Assembly (NCBI GenBank): GCA_022829145.1
Contig: CM040755.1
Coordinates: 16,074,063-16,138,062 of the forward strand
Direction: 5' to 3'
Source of the DNA: Albula goreensis
Lineage: Eukaryota > Chordata > Actinopteri > Albuliformes > Albulidae
DNA: 64,000 nt
The notes under the pieces were generated by a model. That model did not search any database and was not told the origin of the DNA. It saw only the letters and a list, made by a program, of their open reading frames with translations. A program made the position numbers and the translations under genes. Below, piece after piece: positions 37,090 to 62,000 of this stretch. Position 1 is the stretch's first letter. Each line of letters begins with the position of its first letter.

Positions 37090-37240
37090 ATTGGAAACTA
37101 TAGAGCTTCTACAAATAAATGTAAAGTTGAATAAATTTTAATTGGAACTATAGAGCTTCTACAAATAAATGTAAAGTTGAATAAATTTTAATTGGAACTA
37201 TAGAGCTTCTACAAATAAATGTAAAGTTGAATAAATTTTC
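37090..37240. repeat. Tandem repeat, three copies of a 50-bp unit
   Basis: Copies lie at 37090-37140 (51 bp, one extra A), 37141-37190 and 37191-37240. The unit starts ATTGGAACTATAGAGCTTCT. The copies are otherwise identical except for the last base of copy 3, so the duplication is recent or homogenised. Each unit carries an AATAAA hexamer-like stretch. Confidence 0.95.
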
Positions 37241-40200
37241 CTTGATTTCTTAAAAATGAATTTCAGGTTTTCAATTATTTGAGATTCTGTTTATGGTGAT
37301 ATTTGTAAACTATCACTTCACAGTAGCAGAAACATGTCAGCTCAGGTCCCGTGCACCAAATAATTAGCAGATATTTGGCTTACTTTATAAGAATAGTTTA
37401 AGAAACTGCCCAGAGTCAAATAAAAGGAGTTAAAATTCAGTCAAAAGTGAGTACAATCCGTGAGCCTTAGTGTTAATGTTTCAGAATTGTAAAATTATTT
37501 TATTGTATAACTATTCACGGCACATATCTTTTGTCGAATTAATAAAGTAATTTCTAAGTATGTATCAATTCAGACTTTGGAAATTCACTGGATAAATTGT
37601 GATTTCACATAATTATGTAATAGCACTCCATCTGTAACCTCCGGGTTTTCAGCAGTGCTTTTGATGTATTTGATGAATCGTCACTTAGAGCTTACCAGAC
37701 AGCAGAATGGCAGAGTAAATTTTGATTACACATGGTTTAGTGTAATAAGGCAGTTTGTTATCAACTCAATGGAATCATCACAGCAATTTTTAATTATACA
37801 TCCAATGGTGAGAAGACAGCAGAACTGAGAGAGATTCAGAAAAATATTGCTGGCCAATTGATGCTCATGTATAATGCTATATATCGGCTTGTGATATTAT
37901 CATAACATGCTTTTAAAAAAACACATTTCACTCAAAAGTCATTTTTTTCTATGGGCCATGAACCTAGACACTATGAAGACTGTAAGGTTTAAGTAGAAAC
38001 TAAACATCTAGCGCTGGTTTCCCAGACGTAGATTACGTCCTAAACTGAAAACGTTTTTCAGTGATGATATTCATTGAAGTTTTCTTTCTGTCTAGGACTG
38101 GGCTTTAACCAGCCAATGCTGTTATTGGTTGCAGTAGATATTGAGGATGAAATTATGAAATTAAGGAAGATGAAATTGGCAGAGTAATTAAAGACGAAAT
38201 GCAAAAGATCAAGAAGCTGAAGAGAAAGCAGAAGGCAGAAAAGCACAGTAAACAAAAGTTTGGAGAACTATCGTGTTGGCTGTGTAAGGTTTTATCTAAA
38301 TTTCTCTGATTTCTAGGTCAGGAGGTTCAAAGGATAATTTATGTAAGAGATGAGAGTCTGTTACCATTGTAGTTATTAGGACAAAAAAACTAAAAGGTAC
38401 CAAACTCTTGGTTCTGCCGAGGAATGAAGTATGCCTTGCCAACCTGGAACCTAGCCGATGGCATCTGCCATTTCAATAGACTGAAAAGAACTCCTTAAAC
38501 CATCCATTATGTATAAGTACACATTTTTAATGTTCTAATACAAAGTAAGTGTAAAGCAATAGAAATTCCCACATTTTTAAAGGATACACAGAGAGCACTA
38601 TGTGTTATTGTAGGATCAAAAATTTGCACTCTCAAACAAATACATTCCATGCATTTACACACAAATTTGTGCAGAATTATCATGTTTTACCTACGGGTGT
38701 TTGAGCAGTAAGAATATGCCTAGCTGGTTGTTCTGTTTAATGTACTCATTAGTTTAAATCACCTTGAAGTGACCTGCTCTACTTTATTGGATACAACTGG
38801 GCTGAGCAGAGCTTGAGTTTGTCCTTCACAGCTGCCTGTTCATTTCTTGTCTTATATATATATACCAATGGCTTTTCAATATACTCTTATTTTTACAGTT
38901 TGTTCTGTGTGTACAATGAAAAAAATATTTACAGATATCAGAAACATCTGTAAATTAACAGTTGAAGTGTTTTTTTTGTTCAGTTAGCACATCTGTACAT
39001 AAATACCATCTCTGTGTAATAAATGTACAAGTTTTCATTTTAATCATTTTGGGGTTGACTGATGTCCTTTTTTAGGCATTCTCTTGTCATCTCTGTGTGT
39101 TTGAATTAGACAGATGAGAAAATCCATTAAACAGTTGAACCAAATTATTCAGCGGCCTCTTCACATACTTAATTAAAGTAACCGTGTGAGCAAGGTCTGT
39201 ATTAATTGATATGAATGATAGTCCATATCCTCATGGTCAAATACGGATATGTTAATTAGCTGCAGTTACTCTGGACCACATGAATCATGAGATATTGCCG
39301 TCTTGGAAGACGTGCTGTCCCCTGTCACCTGGCAAGGAAGGCTCCGTCATGAAGAAAAATTCATTAAAATGATGACTCTGTCACTACATCAAAGATGCTT
39401 TTTTCACATTTTCCCCTTTTTCCCACACGAAAGGAACTGCTGTTCCATCAGCCTCACCAAGCACCCATCTCCCACCGGCTAGGGAGGAGGAAGCTGTGCA
39501 CAACATGTGACTCCTAAAATTCATGTGACCAGAAGCCACTACTGCTGCTCACAATGTGGCTGTAAAACCAATCACATATTGCCTTTGCGATCATGAGAGG
39601 GATGCTGGAGGGTGTTTAGACAGGATATCGACTAACGTAACTCCTATTCTTCCCATTCAACCCCCTGTTGAATCTGAGCCAATTTTTGCCCTGCCAATGT
39701 GGATGCCTGGCAATGACCAGCAATGGCATGGATGGGACTTGAAACCCCTGCTCCATACCTTCTTCATAAACAACCGCTTTTACTCTATGAGCTGCACAAA
39801 AGTGCTTTAGAAGCTTTCTATGAAACAGCAACAGGAAATCCCGAAGATCTCTCTGTGTACTTCATAAAAGTAGAGTCACCTCACCTGTTTAGGGTCACCT
39901 CAGATATGTTATACAAATCTGTGGGACACAGCACAGGAGTACAGTGTCTTCATGTGGATATATGGCAATCATCTCCAGGGCTGGTAGGCACCAGGGATTT
40001 TTAATACCGCTATTCACCCAGGTGATATATCTAGAGTATGCTGCTCTCTGTCACCTGCAGACATGTTTTTCTGCCAACTCAGTACCCCCACTGCCTGAAT
40101 CTATCCCTCAACATCCTTCCTGACCAATGTCTGCCTCGGCTGGCAGTAAATACTTCAGAAGCAGCGATCCCATTTGAACCTGGCCTCACACTTCCCAGTA

Positions 40201-41784
40201 GGCCATCAGTCTAATTGGCTCTCAAACAAGTTGCACAGTGCCAGTGAATTTTTTTTCTAAAACCAACTTATGTCCATCCCCTTTGTAATGTGAGGACAGG
40301 AGACAGAGAGTGCATATTGAGAGATGACTTATCAATACTATATGGTTTTATTTGTGTAAATGCAATAATAGTGTCTTTGGTGGTGTGGTTCAGGTCATGT
40401 ACAGGTTGTCGAGGTTTGTTCATGACGGAGAAAAAAAAATTGTCAAGCTTGTGTTAGCTATGTTTTCCCACAGAGATAATTGCAAGTTTGATGCGTTAGG
40501 CACAAAGCAAACTTTTTACACCTTCTGCTCCTTTGACTTAGCATTGACTTGAGTATGTAAATAAACATTTGATCAGGGAATATGTTCATGATCAGTCAAA
40601 TTAAATAAATTAATATGAACAAAACAAAATAAATCTTAGGAATGCTGTGTTTGTAAGTAAATCATTAAAAAAATCAAATTATAAGTCAAAGTTTTTTTTT
40701 GTTTTTTTGTTATGATGAGTTCCTTAGATCAGAAGATAAACCTAAATCTAATATATGATTTAACAGTGTCATATAAAGTCACCTAAATCCTTCTCATAGC
40801 AAATAATTCCACTTATACTTAATGTCTATCAATGTATCAAATTGTAGTCTTACCCTTTCAATACCATTATTTATATATCTCACATACTGTGCTTACTTGA
40901 CCAGACAAAATTAGTTGAAGTTGAAGGTAATGTTGACATTTAATGTGGAAGAATTTTCTATATTCTTCTCTTCTCTTATATTTAGTCAATGAAATATCAT
41001 GGACCATAGTCATGAAGCCCAAATTAATCAGAGGATCTGCAAAATATGTAATAAATACTTTATGGGTGAATTAACCCTTTAAGCCTTAAAACATTACCCT
41101 TAGATATCCTTATCTAAAAGTTTTCTCCTGTGATATTCACCAACAAGGCCTGCTGCTCTTTAATCTTTTTTGTAACCCAAATTATGTACAAATAAAGTGG
41201 TAGGTGAACACTTTTTTCTTTTCAATTAGGAATAATGTTTCATATTGAAAATCATAAATGGTTTAAGCTTTTCTGAAGAGACCCTTTTTCTTTAATTATC
41301 ATTATATAATGTCTTTTATCAGATGTTTTCTTTTTTTGTGACAGGATTCCTTTTCTTCTTCCCTCTGACATTGGGAGACTAGAGATGAAAACACCCATTG
41401 CCAACTCAACTCCTTTCATTTTGTTTTTATTTTCTCGGAGGGATGATGAGTATGTTGGCTCCTGAACAGGCAGGAGGGTGATGTATTATTTGAGTTAAAT
41501 TAAAGCTGAGCTACCATACATCTTGTTATTACTCTCTCAAACCGAAGCCTGAGTGATGGCCGTACATATATCTGAACCTTGTTTAAAGAACACCATTTAG
41601 AAAATGTACAATTCAAGAAAGACCTTCAAGGATCTTTAACATATGTTTGTGGCTCAAATCAATGAGAATTAACCTAAGGATATGACAATTTAATGTACCC
41701 ATTCCAATTTTAGGCCTGGGCTTAAACATCCCTTGGGCATCTTCTTAATCTGCTATGAGTCCTCCTCACCTATTCTGTCAAGTA
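37241..41784. other. Non-coding stretch
   Basis: No gene is recognised. It includes the enhancer candidate at 39090-39380. Open frames at 39556-40004 show no family resemblance. Confidence 0.5.
39090..39380. promoter_or_regulatory. Homeodomain-site cluster, candidate conserved enhancer
   Basis: The palindrome TTAATTAA (39169-39176), TATTAATTGATATGAATGA near 39200, GTTAATTAGCTGCAG near 39251 and TTCATTAAAATGATGA near 39360 lie in an otherwise mixed-composition stretch that also has E-box-like CACCTG. This mixture of TAAT sites and higher-complexity sequence is the usual look of vertebrate conserved enhancers. Conservation is untested. Confidence 0.35.
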
Positions 41785-41806
41785 AAGTACTTCTATAGAA
41801 GTACTT
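41785..41806. repeat. Perfect 22-bp palindrome
   Basis: AAGTACTTCTA is followed directly by its exact reverse complement TAGAAGTACTT, with no spacer. Confidence 0.95.
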
Positions 41807-43877
41807 CCCTGTATCAGTGAAAAAAATGTTGGAAAACTTTTTCCAATACTTTTTTTTTCTTCTAAAATACAAAAAAAACATGCCTGATTCACAATTCTAT
41901 CTTCTGGAGATACAGGAGCTCTGACTGTAGAGTATCTCAGCCCTCCACCGAGGAAGCATATGCTGTAGGAGTGCATCTACAGATATTCAGACATGTGCTA
42001 TTACTTTTTATTCTTTGTAGTTCCAATGAAGGTCCATGAGAACAGAGATGAATCACTACTATAAAAATAGAGATGACTTCTCAAGAGCGATGTGTGGGAG
42101 ATGTTTGTTGACTACACCTGATTGAAAATATTAATGACAACACATTTTCAAGTGGTACCTCTTAATTGGAACTGTTAATGTTTTTGAAAGCAAAATCGTG
42201 TGCACTAGGTCTTAAGGTTTCTATCTCAGATTAAACAGCTGCGATCACCACAGAAGTATTTAAAAGTTAGTAACCTTTTTTTCTCTTGAGGCTGTCATTG
42301 CATGTATAATTGCTAATTTCAATAAATATTATATTGACAGTCTCCAAATGGCTCCAGATTATTCATTACATTTAGCAAAGCAAGTTCATGACTCTGAATT
42401 TCAAGAAGCAAACAGAAAAGTGTTTGTAAAATAATAGCAATATTTGACCAATAAGAATTTGTCGTACACAAACCAATGTGAGATTCAGCAGCGAGATTCA
42501 TTAACCAATAACAAGATACACTAAGTGTGCCTGAGGCAAGACTTTGTCCATGCATCAATCCCACTTGTTTAGGTTTTACATGTACGTCCCTGTATTTTTT
42601 TACACATTTCATGTTTTTTCCTTGACCTGAAGTATGTCACTGTATAATTTTAACTGTTTAATTTTTTAATGTCATACAATACCATATCTCCATCAGTAGA
42701 AATCTGACATGACATGAGATACGATTTTATACTAGAATCATGTTGAAACTGGACCAGTTTTTAAATGACTTTTATTAACCATTCTGTTCGGTGGTTGAAT
42801 TTATTATAAAAATACACTGCATTTAGACACACCCTCATTGCATTGAGCTTGTTTATCCATTACTTAGCAGAACTTGTATTTAAATATTCTCATTTTTGCC
42901 CTGAGCAGGTTATTTTGCAATCAGTGCCTTGGAAGAGCAACCTTAGAACTAATTGTACCCCTTAGTCAATCAGTCTGCCTGTCAGGCACTTATTGGCTGC
43001 CACAGCAACGAATGGCCAACCACTAATCATGTGACCAAGCATTGATTGTTGTACCAGTACTTTCTCGGTTGTTTTACTGGAAAGCATTAGTAATAAAATG
43101 GAATAAAACTTTATTGTATCACAATCATAAGGGACCTTAACCTTATTTGCTATCAATCCTACCTGTCAGCAGACTCCCTTTAACAACTAACTTTCAAGAG
43201 CAGGGCTGAATTATGTATACTGTAAGTGAAATGTGAAACTCTGCTTCCTACACTCCACTGCACTGATTAAAAAACATCAGTGCTATCGGATTGGCAAAGG
43301 CCCACATGAACTATGTTAAACAAACAGTATTTTTTCATTTTCTGGTACCACCACTGAGCTTTGCAACAATCTTTTTTTGGAAAATTCAATTTGTATATTT
43401 TCTGTACACAGACATCCATGTAAAAATACTGAGTGAAATAACAGTAAAACAAATGTAATATAAATCTTGTCTCATATCAAGGAGAAGACGGATAAAAGCT
43501 GAATTGTCCATCACTGATAAAGTAAAGTAGTTGTCCCAAATGGTTAACGATTTATTAAAATGTATCCCTGTAAAAGTTCACAGACAAGCCAGAAACGAAT
43601 TAAACTCTTGGTGATTTTAGTTATAGGGTAATGTTTTTTAATGCTGATCCTAGTAAGAGATACTTACTCATATGATGAGAGTCACTGCTAAACTCATTCT
43701 GGTGGTTGATAATGAACACATTGCAATTCCACCCACATACATATTTGGAAGAGCTCTCTTCAAAGCAGGACTCTGAGTATATCTAAAATAGCTTGCATTG
43801 CTGTCATAAGTACTTCTTTCCATTCTGCTCCTGCTGAGAGATGGTTTGCATAGCTGAATTTGCTGGATTTGTTGGCT

Positions 43878-43904
43878 TTCAATTGGAAACAGTTTCCAAT
43901 TGAA
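43878..43904. repeat. Perfect inverted repeat, 13-bp arms with 1-bp spacer
   Basis: TTCAATTGGAAAC, then A, then GTTTCCAATTGAA. The arms are exact reverse complements. Confidence 0.95.
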
Positions 43905-44018
43905 TGCCCAGTTCATGTAAACAGACATGAACAGAAAAAAAAACATTGTTGTTTGATATGACTGTATTACTACCCTTAAAATGAAACAAAGAAAAGCTAA
44001 TGCAAAATTCACAAAACG

Positions 44019-44036
44019 TATATATATATATATATA
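44019..44036. repeat. (TA)n microsatellite
   Basis: Nine TA units, followed by a T-A-rich stretch. Confidence 0.85.
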
Positions 44037-44390
44037 AAAATATATCACAAAATGTAAACAGCATTAATCTCAGTGCAGATTGCCATCTTGCCTCCATTTC
44101 AGTGTCTCTCCATTTGAGTCAACATTATTGTCGTTTTTGGGTGCTTACAATATTGCTCCAATCAAATACTGATTGTGGTTTATAGTTCATATCCATAGTG
44201 GATAGCAATTGTTGGTGATTTTTAGTTTGTGTGTTTAAGTCCCAAGGACACTGCTTTTTTACTACGTTACCATGTTGTTTAGAATTAATTACACATATAC
44301 TACACGGTAGAAATTAATATATTTGTATTCATTTCAGTGTAAATTACTAATACAATTATCCTCTAAAAGACATAGCACTTTAAAAGCAAA

Positions 44391-45270
44391 ATAAGAGATC
44401 TAACAGATTTTGAAGGAGGGAAACATCTGAGGCATGAATTTCAGGTGTGTTAGTCACAAAGATGTCAAAATTGTTTGATGTATCAAGGGAATCAGCAGCA
44501 AAAATTGTTGCATCATATGCCAATCTTGGGAAAACTATAATCAGGAAAAAAGAATGGTGATCATAGGAGGAAGCCCACTGGCAGGGATAAACAAACATCA
44601 AGAGGATACATAGGCCTCAAAAATGACCACAGACACTGATTCTGCAGTTTTGGGACCCGGTCTTAACCAAAACTGCACATCATGAGCTTCACAAAGCTGA
44701 TGTTTATTTTAGGGTTACAACTGAGAAATCACTTCTAACCCAGGCCAATGTGCAACAATGTGTAACCCAGTGTAGTGAAAGCCAAGTCTACATTTCTGGG
44801 CACTGGAAAGTTCTGTGGTCTGATGAGTCATCTGACCCTCTCCTTCATCTGGATTGGTTTATGTTTGGAAGAAACCAAAATCATCCTTAAAAGAACATTG
44901 CCTGTTCCTTGCTGTTAAACATGTTGGGGGATCCATTATGGTATGGGTAACCATTTCAGAAAGTAGCAATTTTAGTTAACAAGGAACCAGGTCAAATCTA
45001 TGGTACAAACACTTTTCCCTCAGGGTGATTCAGGAGTGCTTTGCTGTACACCAGGATGAAGTCAAACATGTTATATATGACCTTCCAATTAATCATATTG
45101 GAACATGATTAAGCCTTTTATGAGTAGATATTCACCTTCTCCCTCTGCATCTCAATGAAATTGAGTTTTTCCCATTTCCAAAGTCCAAATTCCCGCTAGA
45201 AAATGTTGTGCAATAGTATCTCAAGGACTAAAACTGTTCAGAAAGCAATGGACAGCCCAACTCCTTATGT
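44391..45270 (+). pseudogene. Tc1-like transposase pseudogene (dead Tc1/mariner element)
   Basis: Plus-strand frames spell family motifs in the right order. GATCTAACAGATTTTGAAGG (44397) reads DLTDFEGG, the Tc1-type N-terminal DNA-binding start. KKNGDHRRKPTGRDKQT follows near 44550. HWKVLWSDES near 44805 is the DDE catalytic region. KHVGG-IMVWG is seen near 44920, and A-DSPTPY near 45250 matches the usual GGPTPY C-terminus. The family protein is ~340 residues, so coverage is nearly full length. Stops and frameshifts occur throughout, so the gene cannot make transposase. Intact inverted termini were not recognised around it. Confidence 0.85.
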
Positions 45271-45275
45271 AAATA

Positions 45276-58938
<13,663 letters not shown>

Positions 58939-59018
58939 CTGACCTCTGTTCAGTCTGCAGTGCCACTGTGTCTGCTTGCTGACCTCAGATCAGTGTACTG
59001 TGCTTCTGTGTCTGCTGA
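58939..59018. repeat. Imperfect tandem duplication, 2 x 40 bp
   Basis: Copy 1 (58939-58978) and copy 2 (58979-59018) both run CTGACCTC...CAGT...CTGTGTCTGCT with about eight differences and no length change. Confidence 0.8.
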
Positions 59019-62000
59019 CTTCTGACTACCCAGGGCAGGGGATAATATCTGTATTTAACTCATGTATAAACACTGATTTAACAAAACTCTGCTGTTAGTT
59101 TTTAGACCATTTCCTCAAGAATTAGTGAGGGGCAGTCCTCAGACAGGTCTACTGAGAATGAACACCTACAGTATAGCAGTAAATAGGTCAGGCCATGTTG
59201 AAAGTGGAATCTATCAAAAAATGTATTGAAAACAACTCAAACAAATTACATATGTATACCTATCTTTAAAAGGCAAAATAAAGCAAAGCTTATTATTTTT
59301 ACTTCCTGTTTTCCTCATTACTTCTAACCTTTCTTGTTATGTAAAAGTTGAAATGGGTGAACGGTTGATATTGATCATGTCCTCCCTTCAGCGAATATTC
59401 AGAAGCATTTGCTACAGTCATACAGCCATCTCTTCTGCAACACCCACATGGTAACACTATGTACATCGACACAGGAGTATTTTCAGAACTGGCAGCTTTA
59501 CAAGAGAGCATAAGCACGGCAATTCCCACTCATAAGCTTGTGTTATTAAATCAATTCATTATTCATTTGGAGCGATCAGTGCAACTTGCTGCAGCTTGGT
59601 TTTAAAACTCTGATAATACGTATTTTATGATTAATATGCAGATACTAGACAGACACTACTTTCAATGGATGGCTTGACAAAAATGATGTATTGAACAGGC
59701 CCAGCTCAGCTGAGGATGAGTAGTGTGTCGGCTTTCAAAGAAATGTTACTTAAACCCCATATGTGGCAGCATTTAATCTCTGTGTTGACTCCAATAATGA
59801 CATTATTTCAACAGCAAGCCTGTTTTTTTGCAGCTAAAGAGGCAGGGGGAGAGTGGGTCAAGGATTTGATTTGTCATGTTAAACAATAACAAGTTTCAAT
59901 AGCGTAGTAGATTACATGAACTGTTTTTCTGCTTTTCTGTGCAACTTCCACAAGCTTTCCATGAGCTAGGTAACAAATAATTATTTTCCATACTAGCCCA
60001 TATAACAATTATGTTACTCTGTGAACCATGATGCTAGGTGGGTTCAGTTCAATGAGAAGAATTATCGAACCAAAGCAATTTTCAGAATTATTTTGTTTTA
60101 CTGTAAAATATGGTTAACTATAGATATAAATATCTAACTAGAAAATGTTTTTGTTAGCTATCAGACCATAATCCCTCAACAGCAATTTTTGTAAACATTG
60201 TGAGCTATTATGTATTGCACAAACACTCTCTAATTCTGTTCAACCTTTAAAGTCAATGAAAGTAAATCTACTTTGAGGTGCCATTACACTTTTTAGATTT
60301 GCTGTTTAAGAAGAAGAAGGTGAGAGAGGAAGAATGACTGAGGTAAGTGACAATATTACATCTAAGGAGCTAGAGGTTAGGGTACCAGAGAGTCATATTC
60401 TGCATAGAGAAGCAGCACCTTCATGCCCTTCTGCTCTCCTAGGCCCTTCATCTTCACCTGAAGATGAAGCGAGTCTCAATGGACCTGAAAACACAGCTTG
60501 TTTGAAAGCGCTAATCAAAAGGGACATTTCAACAATCAGTGAAGCTTGGAAAGAATGCTCTGAATTCTGCAATGCATGATAATTCTCTTTTGTCTGCCTC
60601 ATTTTTTCTGCTGACCTTGCCTTGCCTGAGGCCTCTGTACAGTTGCAGGCTTTCTGTATTGGTAAAGTCGCCCTGGCCACAATGATTACTCTGTAGTGTA
60701 TCCAGTTGAGCTGAGCCAGCAAGCTTTTGACCACACTTAGGCACACCTTTACTAAATGGAAATTATTATTCTGGAAGAGCCCATACAGAGGTATGGATTG
60801 AACTCAGTCTAATGGAATTGGGAAAGAAGACTAATGTAAGGGCAGAGCGTTTTCAGTGGATGCTTTACTGCAGCCCAATTGCTCTACCAAACAATTTAGG
60901 TGCTTTTTCCTGTCTGATGCAATTTGATATTTTAATGATTCCATTCAAAGTTGGATTGTTTATGATTATAGTGTGTTATAATTGCACTTGTTGTTGGAGT
61001 ATGTGCTAATTGCAGGGAAACAGCACAATGCTAATCACTGGGTTGGGCTGAGGCAGTGATGTATGATTTATATTTAAACTTGATATTTTTATGGTTGCAA
61101 TTAATGTTTTTAGGTTTATATTGAATCCAGATTTTATATTACAGATTTGTGCTTTTTAATTTCGTTTTATATTGAATCTTGACATTTTATGGTATGATTT
61201 TTAAAGGAATTTTTGTCTTTTTTACTAACCCTTTCTATGCGTGCTTCTGAAGAAGCCCCAATTCCTGACAGTGATGAATTAAGTGAAACCTTTTCTATCC
61301 TAGGCCCAGCTGTCTGACCTGTGAAGTTAATCATTGGTTAAACAGAATGGAAATGTTGCATTTGAGATTGTAGCACATTAATTTTAAAGCTCATAACACA
61401 TACATAATCATTAATTTAAATTATGTATACATGAATAATGCTATGTTTCTTTATGAGCTTCAATTGATTATTGCTTATAGATCAGCATTACAAATACACA
61501 TAGGTAATGCAAGTTAAACACATTTGTTCCTTTACATCTGATTCCATGTCTGATGACGAATCCCTTTAACACTATGTTATGTCCTGTGCTCCACATGTCC
61601 GTCTGCCTTATTACTGGAATGTGGCATCACCACGGCAACAAGGGTACTCAAGGTAAAGTTCAGCCACAGAACTGAGGTGAGATCAAGGCCAGTCTTTGAG
61701 AAGGAGGGGATAATTCTTTATGTGGCTAATTTCAGTGATTGAAGACTGGCATAATGGTGAAGTTCTGCCTGCTTTAGTAGCAAATACATTGCAGGGAGTT
61801 TCATTTACATAACTGTGCAACTGAATGCAAGCCACACAGTTTCAACCAGCCACTCATAAATACATCTGCAGGCCCTAATCATGAGACTGGCCAGAGATTG
61901 TTTTGTCACACTCATTGGGAGGATTATTTTATACTTTTGGCTTGCCAAATGACTCATGTTTTCAGCTTTTAGAGGTCCAACAGGCTAGCAATGACATCAA

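Larger units (their letters stand above)
41807..44390. other. Non-coding stretch
   Basis: No gene is recognised. It contains the inverted repeat at 43878-43904 and a TA microsatellite at 44019-44036. Confidence 0.5.

Noticed and set aside
37090-37240. CRISPR-like array
   Set aside because: The copies are directly adjacent with no spacers and this is vertebrate DNA; it is an ordinary minisatellite.
39556-40004. Overlapping 84- and 93-codon plus-strand frames
   Set aside because: Different frames, no splice logic joining them, and no protein resemblance.
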